A stretch of 64,000 nt of DNA from Chryseobacterium ureilyticum (GTDB taxonomy: Bacteria; Bacteroidota; Bacteroidia; Flavobacteriales; Weeksellaceae), in the NCBI RefSeq assembly GCF_900156735.1, contig NZ_FTOL01000015.1, positions 1 to 64,000 of the forward strand, read 5' to 3'. Below the pieces are notes generated by a model. The model ran no database searches and was not told the origin of the DNA. It saw nothing but the letters and a program-made list of their open reading frames with translations. Position 1 is the stretch's first letter, and the number at the start of each line of letters is the position of its first letter. Shown here in pieces: positions 23,951-32,873 of the stretch. The translations under genes were made by a program, and so were the position numbers.

Positions 23951-24919
23951 ATGGCACAAAGTGTAAAAGTCCCACAGGAATTGTGGGTATCGTATATCGT
24001 AGAAAAATTATTTAAAAGCAACCCACATTTAAAGTTATGTGTTGACGAATCTAAGTTTGTAAAAGGTGGATCGCTTGTTTACATTCCACAGGCAGGCGCA
24101 AAACCAAATGTTGTAAAAAACAGGGGACAACTCCCAGCCGTAGCAGTTCAAAGAGGTGATACAGCAATCTTTTACGCATTGGATGTCTACACTACTGATC
24201 CTACTTTAATCACATGGACAGAAGGAATGGAAATTTCCTATGCAAAAACAGATTCTGTATTAGGAGATCACACTAATACTCTTGTAGAGACTGTTGGGGA
24301 TGATATGTTGTATAACTGGGTTCGTGGATTTAAGCCAATCGCAGGCGGTGGATCACAGGTTGAATATCTGCCTGTGGCCAATCAGATTAAAACAACAGGT
24401 GCAGCGACTGAGGTTAATTTGGTTGACGGTCAGACCGGACAAAGAAAGGCTCTTCATCATAAGCAATTCCAAACCGCTCAAGCGATGATGAATAAAGGTA
24501 ATGTAGCAAAAACAGAGCGTTACGCAATGTTAGAAAGTAATATGTTACAGGAGTTCATTGATTCCTTATCTCAAAACCAAATGGCAGCATTCCAAGGTTC
24601 TGTAGATTTAAAAAATGGTGTTGTGGGGCAATTTGCCGGATTTACCTTCCTTGAGAGAAGTTCAGTTTTGGCTTTTAATCCTACAACTAACCAGCCGATT
24701 CTTCCGGGTGAAGCTTTGGAGGCTGATTCAAATCTTGGATGTTTACTTTGGCAAAAGGACAGTGTTGCAAAATCAACAGGTGATACTGAGCTTTTCCAAG
24801 ATATTGCCAATCCTCTATACTATGGTGATATCCATTCCGGATTGATTAAAACAGGTGGAAGATGCAGACGTGAAGACTGGCGCGGAGTCCTGACCATTAA
24901 TCAGGCTAAAACAGCATAA
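23951..24919 (+). CDS. Major capsid protein (HK97-fold, Mu gpT-like role)
   Basis: 322 residues, directly after protease/scaffold. It has the features of Bacteroidota phage coat proteins: VPQELWVSYIVEKLFKSNPH at the start, a GGSLVYIPQAG stretch, ALDVYTTDPTLITW, DMLYNWVRGF and a C-terminal HSGLIKTGGRCRREDWRG. Little charge clustering, consistent with a shell subunit. The family is assigned from gene order and general pattern. Confidence 0.85.
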   Translation: MAQSVKVPQELWVSYIVEKLFKSNPHLKLCVDESKFVKGGSLVYIPQAGAKPNVVKNRGQLPAVAVQRGDTAIFYALDVYTTDPTLITWTEGMEISYAKTDSVLGDHTNTLVETVGDDMLYNWVRGFKPIAGGGSQVEYLPVANQIKTTGAATEVNLVDGQTGQRKALHHKQFQTAQAMMNKGNVAKTERYAMLESNMLQEFIDSLSQNQMAAFQGSVDLKNGVVGQFAGFTFLERSSVLAFNPTTNQPILPGEALEADSNLGCLLWQKDSVAKSTGDTELFQDIANPLYYGDIHSGLIKTGGRCRREDWRGVLTINQAKTA

Positions 24920-24946
24920 TAATTCATAACTAAATTATATATGAAA

Positions 24947-24988
24947 GAATCGCCTGTTATAAGACACGGCAGGTGATTCTTATTTTTT
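24947..24988 (+). terminator. Terminator between capsid and lysis genes
   Basis: GAATCGCCTG (24947-24956) pairs with CAGGTGATTC (24970-24979, one G-U), followed by TTATTTTTT. It would lower expression of downstream genes relative to the capsid, as in many phages. Confidence 0.75.
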
Positions 24989-24994
24989 AATCTT

Positions 24995-25513
24995 ATGGCA
25001 AATTTTCAATTTTTATTACAAAGTACATTCGCCTTTGCAACTTGGGAAGCAGATAAAATGCTGGATCTATCGGGGCAAAAGTTCCTTTCAACAGGTGAAG
25101 GTATAAAATACACTGCATACCTTGACAGTGTTGGAAAATGGACTATCGGCCGTGGTGTAACCTACTATGAGGATGGTTCACCCGTAAAAAAAGGGGATAC
25201 AGTATCCGTGGAAAGGGAAAAAGCCCTGTTCCTAAACACATTAAAAGAATATGTTGCCAACGTCAACAAAAAAGTAACGTCAAAAATCAATCAAAATCAG
25301 TTTAACGCCTTAGTTTCATTATGCTATAATATTGGCTGTCCGAACTTCAATAGCTCAACATTGCTCAAGAAAGTGAATGAAAACCCCAACGATCCAAGTA
25401 TTCGAAATGCTTTTGCTTCTTGGAAATATGGGACTATCAAAGGTAAAAAACAAGTAATCCCTGGTCTTGTCAATCGTAGAAAACACGAGGCAAACCTTTA
25501 TTTCTCTAAATAA
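24995..25513 (+). CDS. Endolysin, GH24 lysozyme (muramidase)
   Basis: 172 residues. The catalytic triad of T4-type lysozyme is present with identical spacing: E35 (GEGIKYTAYLD), D44 and T50 (GKWTIGRG). Later LVSLCYNIG and GLVNRRKHEANLY are typical GH24 blocks. It cuts the peptidoglycan glycan backbone at the end of infection. No signal peptide, so a holin is needed. The spanin candidate follows 1 bp after its stop. Confidence 0.93.
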   Translation: MANFQFLLQSTFAFATWEADKMLDLSGQKFLSTGEGIKYTAYLDSVGKWTIGRGVTYYEDGSPVKKGDTVSVEREKALFLNTLKEYVANVNKKVTSKINQNQFNALVSLCYNIGCPNFNSSTLLKKVNENPNDPSIRNAFASWKYGTIKGKKQVIPGLVNRRKHEANLYFSK

Positions 25514-25514
25514 T

Positions 25515-26024
25515 ATGAAAACAATATTCTCATTCATTGTGTATTTTTTATTCATTGGAGCGTTGGTTTCCTGCAAAGCTAGGAAGCCATCACCTCCGGC
25601 GGTAATAGAAAACACAAAAGAAACCATCATAACAGTACGTGACACTATTTTTAAAGTCGATGCAGACAGTTCCTATTATCAGGCTTACATCGAATGTGTG
25701 AACGGAACACCAGTCCTAAATGAGACTACAAACACTAAAAACAATTCAAAGCCGGGCATTGTACTGGATAAACCAAAGGTTAAAATAACCGGAGAGCTGC
25801 TTACAGTACAATGCGATAAAAAAGCGCAGGCATTATTTAAACAATGGCGTGAAGTTTATATTAAAGAACACGAGCAAAAACCTATCTATGTGGAGATACC
25901 AGTACATGTGGAAACACCACTCAACTGGTTCCAAAATGTACAAATATGGCTCGGAAGAATCTTTTTATTTCTCATTGCCATTGTCAGCCTCGTATTTATC
26001 CTTCGCTGGAAAAAGGTCATTTAA
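25515..26024 (+). CDS. Putative unimolecular spanin (lipoprotein with C-terminal TM)
   Basis: 169 residues from ATG 25515. Residues 1-20 are a lipoprotein signal with lipobox LVSC (Cys20). A periplasmic segment of about 120 residues follows, with Pro-rich ends. Residues about 145-163 (IFLFLIAIVSLVFIL) form a C-terminal membrane span followed by a basic RWKK tail. An outer-membrane lipid anchor plus an inner-membrane span in one chain is the architecture of u-spanins such as T1 gp11, which fuse the membranes during lysis. Position immediately after the endolysin supports this. Confidence 0.7.
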   Translation: MKTIFSFIVYFLFIGALVSCKARKPSPPAVIENTKETIITVRDTIFKVDADSSYYQAYIECVNGTPVLNETTNTKNNSKPGIVLDKPKVKITGELLTVQCDKKAQALFKQWREVYIKEHEQKPIYVEIPVHVETPLNWFQNVQIWLGRIFLFLIAIVSLVFILRWKKVI

Positions 26025-26056
26025 ACCCTATTTAATAACTATTTAATTTCTATATA

Positions 26057-26449
26057 ATGAAAAAATTCAAAGAAAGGGCTATTGATTATTTCAATCGTCA
26101 TCCAGAAAGTAACGAATGCCATATTACTTCTGACAGTCGTGTTTTCCATACAATTGGTTCGGCTCAGGGAATGGCTGGGACTCTTGATGACCAAAAAATC
26201 GAATCCTACCTAAGAAAAGTTCTTGAAAAAGAAGGCGAATTCGAAAATGAAGATGAATCTGGAACCAAACCTTCAGACGCGGAAATTTTGGCAATGACTG
26301 TTTTTTTACAAAAATCGGAAGTAGAAAAATTAGATTACAATGATCTGAAAAAGTTAGTAAAGTTTTTTAATGTAGAAGCTGAAAATCAGAAAGCACCTAC
26401 TCTTATAGAAGCTCTTAATAAACTAAAAGAAACCTTTAATCAAAAATAA
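26057..26449 (+). CDS. Hypothetical virion-region protein, 130 aa, with C-terminal HeH/LEM-like motif
   Basis: The N-terminus has ERAIDYFNRHPESNECHITSD then VFHTIG, a motif common in Bacteroidota phage proteins lying before the sheath gene (from memory). The C-terminus (about 95-130) has two short helices resembling a HeH/LEM-type mini-domain. Function unknown. Confidence 0.65.
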   Translation: MKKFKERAIDYFNRHPESNECHITSDSRVFHTIGSAQGMAGTLDDQKIESYLRKVLEKEGEFENEDESGTKPSDAEILAMTVFLQKSEVEKLDYNDLKKLVKFFNVEAENQKAPTLIEALNKLKETFNQK

Positions 26450-26450
26450 T

Positions 26451-27608
26451 ATGCAAGGAAGTGGAACGCCAAGCGTAAAAACAAATGTTACAAATGGCAA
26501 CTTGCAGCGTCAAGTATTGGTTACGGATGGTGTTGCAGGAATTGTAGGGACTGCTAAAACTGCGGAAAACATTGGAAAGGTTCGTACCGTTTATTCACTA
26601 GATGATGCAATCAAAAAAGGATACACAGAAGCTGCTGAGCCATTTTTATACAGGCACATCCTCGAATTTTACAATGAACTTGGTGGAAGTCAGGAATTGT
26701 GGATTCTCGGCAATGAAGATACTATGACAATGGAATTGGCTTGTACTTCTACCAATCAAAACGGAGTAAAGAAATTACTCAATGTATCCAAAGGACGTGT
26801 TAATCTTGTCGGGGTTTGCAGAAATCCTTCAGCTTCTTATGATTCCGGAACAGGATTTCTGGATCAGGATGTAAAAAAAGCATTGGTAACTTCTAAAGTT
26901 TTAGGACAGTATCAGCAATCAATGAACCGCCCTGTAAGAATTCTTATTGAAGGTAGAGTTAAGAATGAATCTGTAACACCTATCGACCAGCTAATCACTT
27001 CAGAAAACACCTATTCAGGTGTTGTCATAGGTGGTACAAAAAATGACGGTTCTGCATCCATTGGTGTTGCTTTGGGAAGAGCTGTAAAATATCCTGCTCA
27101 TATTAAGTTAGGAGATGGGATGAATGGCATCCTTAGTGTTACCAGTGCATATATTGGAACCCGTCCGGTAGATGAGTATGACCCAGTTGAACTCAATAAT
27201 TTTACAAATGCCGGATATATCCATTACCACACCCGTGAAGGTGTTTCCGGATATTATTTCAGTGTTGATAAAATGGCTGGAACTGATGATTTTCATATCC
27301 TGGTACATGGCAGATTGATTGATAAGGCTCAACGAATCTCTACAAGTAGCTCAACACCGTTTTTGGAGACAAACGTCCGAATGACTAAGGATGGAAAGAT
27401 CAATGATGCTGATGCTTTATATCTGGAGCAGAATATTAAAAAGCAGCTTCTTTTACACATGGCAGATCAGATCAGTGATGCTGATGTCATTATTCCAACC
27501 GATCAGGATTTGATTAATACTTCCACTTTGGAACAACAAATCAAAATACAACCACTTGGTTATATGACTTGGATCATTATCAATTTAGGCTTAACAAAAT
27601 CAATCTAA
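26451..27608 (+). CDS. Tail sheath protein (DUF2586-like)
   Basis: 385 residues. It shows LVTDGVAGIVGTAKTAENIG and YHTREGVSGYYFSVDKMAGTDDFHIL, typical of the sheath-like DUF2586 family in Bacteroidota contractile tails. It is followed by the tube gene, the canonical sheath-tube order, so the virion is predicted to be a myovirus like Mu. The sheath contracts to drive the tube through the envelope. Confidence 0.82.
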   Translation: MQGSGTPSVKTNVTNGNLQRQVLVTDGVAGIVGTAKTAENIGKVRTVYSLDDAIKKGYTEAAEPFLYRHILEFYNELGGSQELWILGNEDTMTMELACTSTNQNGVKKLLNVSKGRVNLVGVCRNPSASYDSGTGFLDQDVKKALVTSKVLGQYQQSMNRPVRILIEGRVKNESVTPIDQLITSENTYSGVVIGGTKNDGSASIGVALGRAVKYPAHIKLGDGMNGILSVTSAYIGTRPVDEYDPVELNNFTNAGYIHYHTREGVSGYYFSVDKMAGTDDFHILVHGRLIDKAQRISTSSSTPFLETNVRMTKDGKINDADALYLEQNIKKQLLLHMADQISDADVIIPTDQDLINTSTLEQQIKIQPLGYMTWIIINLGLTKSI

Positions 27609-27611
27609 AAA

Positions 27612-28049
27612 ATGAATGTAAATATCACCTCTTCAGAGTGTGCATGGGCAAACTTTGAAGTACAAATTCTAAATAGAAGAATCAAAGGACTTCGTGGCTT
27701 TGAATCAAAAAAATCGGTGGAAGCAGATCCTCTTTATGGTTCAGGAATGGAACCTATTGATATTACTAAAGGGAATATTAAATATGAAGGGAATATCAAG
27801 GTTTTAGGTTTTGAAGCGGATGCTATGAATAAAGCTGCTCAGGATGCAGGATATGATGATATCACAGAGGTTCCTCATGAACTTATCATTATTTCAATCT
27901 CCTTTAAACGTAGACTTACTGATAAACTGAAAAGCATCATTACAACAGGGGTTCAATTTACAGAGGATGGAATATCAATGGAACAGGGTGCAAAAAATAG
28001 AGAGGTAACCTTACCATTTATTGCAATGGGTCGTCAACAAATTCACTAA
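27612..28049 (+). CDS. Tail tube protein
   Basis: 145 residues, 3 bp after the sheath gene. The sequence is beta-rich (NFEVQILNRRIKGLRGFESK, KYEGNIKVLGFEAD, HELIIISISFKR) with a C-terminal VTLPFIAMG, as expected of contractile tail tube proteins. Named from fold pattern and position. Confidence 0.75.
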   Translation: MNVNITSSECAWANFEVQILNRRIKGLRGFESKKSVEADPLYGSGMEPIDITKGNIKYEGNIKVLGFEADAMNKAAQDAGYDDITEVPHELIIISISFKRRLTDKLKSIITTGVQFTEDGISMEQGAKNREVTLPFIAMGRQQIH

Positions 28050-28068
28050 TTAATAATAAAATAAAACA

Positions 28069-28500
28069 ATGAAACAATCAATCAACACAGACGAAAATAA
28101 AGCAAAGCTACAGGATGTATTTGCTAAAAGAAAAGCCAAAGAAAAAGAGAAGGAAGCCAGTTCTCAAAAAAATGAGGTAAAGGATAGAACTCCCTTTATT
28201 GAAAGATTTGGAGAGGAACAACTCACCAACTGGAAACAGCAACATGGAAACAGAGACCTGATCTATATAAAGGTTGATGACAACTTAGCGGTATTAAGAC
28301 CGCCAATGGCTGAAGACCTGGGCGATTACCTGACAGCAATTGGAATGAATGGAATGTCCAAAGCGGTTGCCATGATCGTAGAAAATCTGTGGCTAGATGG
28401 TGACTACGCCCTTATTGAGGATGAAGACTTATTTATCGCTGTTTTCCTTCAGATGAACAACATCTTAGAAAGTAAAAAAGGAGAGTTTTTTCGTGCTTAA
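28069..28500 (+). CDS. Tail assembly chaperone, upstream frame (G-like)
   Basis: 143 residues between tube and tape measure, the normal position of the frameshifted chaperone pair. A charged coiled-coil start (AKRKAKEKEKEASS) is followed by a compact helical domain (MAEDLGDYLTAIGMNG). It ends KKGEFFRA-stop, with a T6 run at 28486-28491 just before the stop. The downstream frame begins within its last codons. Confidence 0.75.
   Translation: MKQSINTDENKAKLQDVFAKRKAKEKEKEASSQKNEVKDRTPFIERFGEEQLTNWKQQHGNRDLIYIKVDDNLAVLRPPMAEDLGDYLTAIGMNGMSKAVAMIVENLWLDGDYALIEDEDLFIAVFLQMNNILESKKGEFFRA
28474..28500 (+). promoter_or_regulatory. Putative -2 (or +1) ribosomal frameshift site, tail chaperone
   Basis: In the last codons of the upstream frame an A6 run (28474-28479) and a T6 run (28486-28491, codons TTT TTT) precede the TAA at 28498. 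The downstream frame is offset by -2/+1. Re-pairing of the second TTT two bases back gives continuous FF-F-V-L-N-E-R. Phage Mu is reported to use an unusual -2 shift in the same gene pair. Alternatively the GTG at 28493 starts the second frame. Confidence 0.5.
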
Positions 28501-28675
28501 CGAAAGGGGAAAAAAAACTTTTGAAAAAAGAGAAGACGGAATCGAATTTCTGATCGTCTTTGGTACAATGCAATTTGGTTTTAATGCCCTCAAAGAATGG
28601 GGCGACGAAAAATTTTTCTATCGCACTGGAATAGCTCTGGAAATATGGGAAGCACAACAAAAAAATAAAATGTAG
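28493..28675 (+). CDS. Tail assembly chaperone, downstream frame (T-like), 60 aa
   Basis: A 60-codon frame overlapping the chaperone gene by 8 bp, starting at GTG 28493 if translated alone. It reads FEKREDGIEFLIVFGTMQFGFNALKEWG and ALEIWEAQQKNKM. Its size and the place just before the tape measure match the T part of G-GT chaperones, so it is probably made mainly as a frameshift extension of the upstream protein. Confidence 0.7.
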   Translation: MLNERGKKTFEKREDGIEFLIVFGTMQFGFNALKEWGDEKFFYRTGIALEIWEAQQKNKM

Positions 28676-28678
28676 ATC

Positions 28679-30448
28679 GTGAGTAATATTGTAGAATTTG
28701 TAGTAAGAATGAAAGATTTGATGAGCGGAGGCTTATCAAGGATGAGTTCAGCTTCACGATCTGCATTTGCTCAAATGGCCCAGCATGCTGACCGTGTAAC
28801 AAGCCGAAACCGAGTTTTAGGACAATCCTATAACGAACTTCAACGTCAGATCCGAACTGTTCAAAGTACTATTAGTAATTCTACTATTCCCAGTCAGATT
28901 CAACAAGCCCGAAGAGAACTTGAAAGATTGCAAAGATTGGCATCAAGACATCCGGGAAGTTCGGCAGGAAGAGCAGGTTCTTCTGGAGGAGGTTCCGGTG
29001 GAGGCTCTGGTATTGGAGGGATAATGACAGGAAATATGCTTGCCGATGTTGGGATGAATATCGCATCCGCTTTTTTAAATGCAGTAAAGGCAGGTATTGG
29101 AGGGGCTATTTCCGGATCAATGCAAAAAGAAAAGGATATTACTGGTCTGTCAACATTTATTGGAGATAAAGGAGCTACAGAGGATTATTTCAAAATTCGT
29201 CATGATGCTGAAATATCGTCCTATGATACAGGTACTTTGTTAAAGGCTAACAGGGCATTAGTCAGTGTTGATCGCGATGCTGAAGCTGCACGTGAAGACA
29301 TTATGAACCTTGCCAATGCCATTTCTGCAACAGGTGGAGGAAATGATGAACTTCAGAGAATGGCAATTAATATGCAACAAATTAAGTCGTTAGGTGTAGC
29401 TTCCGCCGCGGATATTAAACAGTTCGGATATGCCGGAATCAATATTTATGGGTTATTAGCAGCCGCAACTGGTAAATCTGAGAAAGAAGTCAAAAAAATG
29501 GATGTTACATATGATCTTCTTGCAAAATCGCTTGCGATAGCTCGCTCGGAAGGAGGGTTGTATGAAGGAGCATTGGAAAAGATGAATAAAACAATGGCTG
29601 GTAAATGGGAATCCGTTAAAGACAGATCTCAAAATGCATTAACAGATATTGGCGATGCATTTGCCCCAGTTATTCATAAAGTACTCGATGTTGCAATTCA
29701 AATGTCTCAAATGGTTCAGCCAATGTTAGCAATGGCAGCTCCTTACATTGATATGATTTCAAAAGGTCTTGGTGTTGCGATTGATTATATCATGAACATT
29801 GGTACGGGGACCAGTGTTTGGGGGGAGTTCCTAAATACTTTAGTTGAAACGTATGGTGTTTTATGGAATACACTAAAAACGATATTTTCAACGGTTTGGA
29901 AAATAATCTCCGGAATCATTGCATGGGGATCAAAGTCCGAGCTTATGATAGATATTTTCAAAGGAGCTCATTTTGTTTTGGTCAGTATATTAGAGGTCAC
30001 TGGAGCACTTGGTAAACTACTTGGTTGGGTATGGGATCACGTACTCCTACCTTTCTTGGAAACTCTGGAAATCGTCTATAAAATCATCAAAGGAATTCTC
30101 GGGTTTGGTAAAGATAATAAAATTGGTATTGATGTGACTCAGAGTGTCGCATTATTACCAAAACCGAAAAAAGAAGAGGACACAAAACCCTATAAAGCAG
30201 ATTTAACAAGGTTTAAAAATGTTGGTGTCCCTGAAGATAAGGACAAAACTAAGAATAAGAAAGAATCGAAAAAAGCAGGAGATACTATTGCAGGTGGAGG
30301 AACGAAGTACATAACAATTCACCTCGGTAAATTCTTTGATAATATCCAGTTTACCACCATGAATATGAAAGAAAGTGAACAGGAGATTGAAAAAATGTTA
30401 ATGGAATTAATGGGAAGAGTATTGTATAACGGATCTAAAAATATGTAA
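28679..30448 (+). CDS. Tail tape measure protein
   Basis: 589 residues from GTG 28679, 3 bp after the chaperone stop. It has an N-terminal MKDLMSGGLSRMSSASRSAF region, a coiled coil, a Gly/Ser-rich linker (about 93-112), a hydrophobic Gly/Ala-rich centre, a conserved tape-measure core (TFIGDKGATEDYFKIR..., IKQFGYAGINIYGLLAAATG) and several hydrophobic segments at about 345-465. Length sets tail length; at about 0.15 nm per residue this is a rather short tail. A Lys-rich region lies near 490-530. Confidence 0.85.
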   Translation: MSNIVEFVVRMKDLMSGGLSRMSSASRSAFAQMAQHADRVTSRNRVLGQSYNELQRQIRTVQSTISNSTIPSQIQQARRELERLQRLASRHPGSSAGRAGSSGGGSGGGSGIGGIMTGNMLADVGMNIASAFLNAVKAGIGGAISGSMQKEKDITGLSTFIGDKGATEDYFKIRHDAEISSYDTGTLLKANRALVSVDRDAEAAREDIMNLANAISATGGGNDELQRMAINMQQIKSLGVASAADIKQFGYAGINIYGLLAAATGKSEKEVKKMDVTYDLLAKSLAIARSEGGLYEGALEKMNKTMAGKWESVKDRSQNALTDIGDAFAPVIHKVLDVAIQMSQMVQPMLAMAAPYIDMISKGLGVAIDYIMNIGTGTSVWGEFLNTLVETYGVLWNTLKTIFSTVWKIISGIIAWGSKSELMIDIFKGAHFVLVSILEVTGALGKLLGWVWDHVLLPFLETLEIVYKIIKGILGFGKDNKIGIDVTQSVALLPKPKKEEDTKPYKADLTRFKNVGVPEDKDKTKNKKESKKAGDTIAGGGTKYITIHLGKFFDNIQFTTMNMKESEQEIEKMLMELMGRVLYNGSKNM

Positions 30449-31090
30449 ATGACACCAACAACAGCGAACGTAATCAATATTTTTAAATTATATGGTGAAG
30501 TCTTTGGAAGACAATCCTATCATATTGATGAGCCTAAAAAATTAAATCTTGATGTTAATTATTCCGGGATTCCTAAAAATGAAACACCAAAGGGAACTAT
30601 ACATACAAGCAATAGAACAGGGCAGGCATTAAATAAAATCGGAACATATGGTCAAGATATCTGGTTTCCTATTGTACTAAAAGGATCTAAAATATTAGCT
30701 GATAATATTGAACCGATTGAGATTCCTATAGATATCTGTACTGTCTCTGTTAATATGGTGAGTACTATCATTGATACTCCAGTAGTGGAAAGAAAAGGAA
30801 CCGTCACAGAAATTATAAATATTGATAATTATAAGTTCACTATTCGAGGGTTTTTAGTGGGAAAAAACAGGAAATTTCCAGAGAAAGAAATTCTTGATTT
30901 GACAGCATTAAGGGAAAGTACACTGGAGAAGACTCTTCATGGCGGGTACCCGGAACTGTTTTTAGATGAGACTTGTCGTATAGTAATTAGTGATTTGGAG
31001 TTTCCTGAAACTCAGGGTCAAAATTACTGGATACGTCCCTTTCAATTAACGTGTAAAAGTGATTTTATAACTGATTTAGAATGGAAATAA
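30449..31090 (+). CDS. DUF6046-like tail/baseplate protein
   Basis: 213 residues starting at the base after the tape measure stop. It contains PIVLKGSKILADNIEPIEIP, VERKGTVTEIIN and FTIRGFLVGKNRKFPEKEI, the pattern I associate with DUF6046 in Bacteroidota phages. It takes the place of Mu gpN/DNA-circulation protein; a baseplate-hub role is inferred. Confidence 0.65.
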   Translation: MTPTTANVINIFKLYGEVFGRQSYHIDEPKKLNLDVNYSGIPKNETPKGTIHTSNRTGQALNKIGTYGQDIWFPIVLKGSKILADNIEPIEIPIDICTVSVNMVSTIIDTPVVERKGTVTEIINIDNYKFTIRGFLVGKNRKFPEKEILDLTALRESTLEKTLHGGYPELFLDETCRIVISDLEFPETQGQNYWIRPFQLTCKSDFITDLEWK

Positions 31091-31091
31091 T

Positions 31092-32189
31092 ATGGCTTTT
31101 TATTTAACAAGTGATATTAGTATAGGTGAACATACCAAAGTAAAACCGAACAAAGTATCATGGAAGACAGATGTAGGATCTTTTATTGATTCCTGTAGTA
31201 TTACTTTACCACGTATATCTCACATGATTAATGAAAATAAAGATCAAACGTTCGACAAAAATACTCCAGACAAAAAAAAACTAATTTATGAATTTAAAGA
31301 GGGTGATAGAGTCTCTGTTCATTTAGGATACAATAACAAAAATGAAAAACGCTTTGTTGGTTTTGTCAGAAATGTAAAGCTTGGAGTTCCGGTGGAACTG
31401 GAGTGTGAAGGGTATGGATATCAACTGTATGATATTATTTTTAATAAGACCTATGCAACGGTAACTGTAAAGCAGTTATTACAGGATGTAACAACTGGAA
31501 CAGATATTAAGTTGTCCGCTGAGCTTCCAGATATTCCTTTAAAAAATGTTCGCTTTAAAAACGCTACCGGAATTCAGGTTCTGGAATATCTTAAAAAAGA
31601 ATGTCAATTAGCAGTATACTTCAATTTTGATGAACTGTATGTAGGGACATTGTTCGGTAAGGTTCAAACCAGAGCTAAAGTTAAAATTGGCTGGAACACT
31701 GTTAAAGATGATGACTTTCAAAAACGAAAAGTTGATAAGAACGTCAAAATAGTAGTCAGGGAAAAGGACCAAAAAGGAGAAGTTACAAAGACTAAAAACA
31801 ACCTTAAAAAAACAGATGCTCAAAAGGAGGCTGAACGTATCAAAAAAGAGAAAGAACTCCAGGAGAAAGCATTGAACCGGATCACTAAAAAATATGATGA
31901 TGAAAAAGAGGTGAAAATTAAGCCGGGAATTCCTTCAAAGTATGTACAGGAAATTGTTAACCGTCTTCAAATTAAAGAGAATTACAAAGGTTATGAAGGG
32001 AATTTACAACTTTTCCTCATTCCTTATGTTACAAAAGGAATGGTACTGGAAGTTGATGGAGGAATGTATCCAGAGAAAACAGGTCACTACTTTGTAGAAT
32101 CAGTTTCCGGAGAATTTGGAATGAGTGGCGGAAGGCAAACAGCAAAATTAGGATTTATTTGGGATGGCAACACTGGAACAACTCCGTAA
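31092..32189 (+). CDS. Baseplate hub protein (Mu gpP / phage late control D-like)
   Basis: 365 residues. Beta-rich N-terminal domain (KVSWKTDVGSFIDSCSITLP, GDRVSVHLGYN, KRFVGFVRNVKLG), then a gp27-like middle (VKQLLQDVT, IQVLEYLKKEC), a Lys-rich linker (about 235-285) and a C-terminal barrel (GMVLEVDGGMYPEKTGHYFVESVSGEFG). This is the gpD/gpP hub layout. It overlaps the next gene by 26 bp. Confidence 0.8.
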   Translation: MAFYLTSDISIGEHTKVKPNKVSWKTDVGSFIDSCSITLPRISHMINENKDQTFDKNTPDKKKLIYEFKEGDRVSVHLGYNNKNEKRFVGFVRNVKLGVPVELECEGYGYQLYDIIFNKTYATVTVKQLLQDVTTGTDIKLSAELPDIPLKNVRFKNATGIQVLEYLKKECQLAVYFNFDELYVGTLFGKVQTRAKVKIGWNTVKDDDFQKRKVDKNVKIVVREKDQKGEVTKTKNNLKKTDAQKEAERIKKEKELQEKALNRITKKYDDEKEVKIKPGIPSKYVQEIVNRLQIKENYKGYEGNLQLFLIPYVTKGMVLEVDGGMYPEKTGHYFVESVSGEFGMSGGRQTAKLGFIWDGNTGTTP

Positions 32190-32646
32190 TGGCTTTGAAA
32201 ATTGGTTAAAAGCACCAATGGTTACAAATATAGCCAGAGTAAAGTCGGTAAACGAAAATGAAGGAACCTGCGTACTTATTGATGAAGATGACCAGGAATA
32301 TCTTGAAGTGAGATTAAAGCCTGTGCTTTCAGATAAAAATAGCTTTATACAAATTCCTAAAATAGGGTCTTTTGTTTTAGCTATACGTATTGAAGATGAT
32401 GAAGATTGGATGATAATCGCTTCCGATGAAGTTGATAAATTTCTTTGGAATGTTGGTGAAACAAAATTGGAGCTAACAGATAAAATTCTGATTGAGGCCG
32501 GAAATCAAAACCTCTTAAAACTAATGGACCGTCTTTTCACGGTCATTGAGAGAGGTTATCAGACCAATACAGGTTCTACCATCAAATTAATCCTTGAGCC
32601 CGAATTTAATAGTATTAAAAATGATTTTAAAAGCCTTTTAAAATGA
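32164..32646 (+). CDS. Baseplate spike/OB-fold protein (Mu gp45/gpV-like)
   Basis: 160 residues. An OB-like N-terminal domain has ARVKSVNENEGTCVLIDED and VLSDKNSFIQIPKIGSFVLA, and the DKILIEAG repeat is typical of spike precursors. It starts 26 bp inside the hub gene. Its size is small for a full spike, so the tip may be another protein. Confidence 0.7.
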   Translation: MATLEQLRNGFENWLKAPMVTNIARVKSVNENEGTCVLIDEDDQEYLEVRLKPVLSDKNSFIQIPKIGSFVLAIRIEDDEDWMIIASDEVDKFLWNVGETKLELTDKILIEAGNQNLLKLMDRLFTVIERGYQTNTGSTIKLILEPEFNSIKNDFKSLLK

Positions 32647-32867
32647 GTTTAGAGATAGGGAAACCAATTTTGGAAAATGAACTACTAAAGATATTTACAA
32701 AAGAATCTCAGGAAACAGAAAAGCCTGAAGAATCCAGACACAGAATTGCTAAAGAAATGGCTGAAGCAATATACAAATTTGTTAAAACTGGCGAGGTAAA
32801 TGTAACCGTTGCAACATCTGGAACAGCCACTTCCCAAACAGGAACCGGAACCGGAATAATTAAATAA
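32643..32867 (+). CDS. Small baseplate-region protein, 74 aa
   Basis: It begins with an ATGA overlap with the spike gene. The N-terminal half is charged and helical, the end is Thr/Gly/Ser-rich (ATSGTATSQTGTGTGI), like a short beta-prism tip or linker. Unknown; candidate spike tip by position. Confidence 0.55.
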   Translation: MSLEIGKPILENELLKIFTKESQETEKPEESRHRIAKEMAEAIYKFVKTGEVNVTVATSGTATSQTGTGTGIIK

Positions 32868-32873
32868 TGTAAT

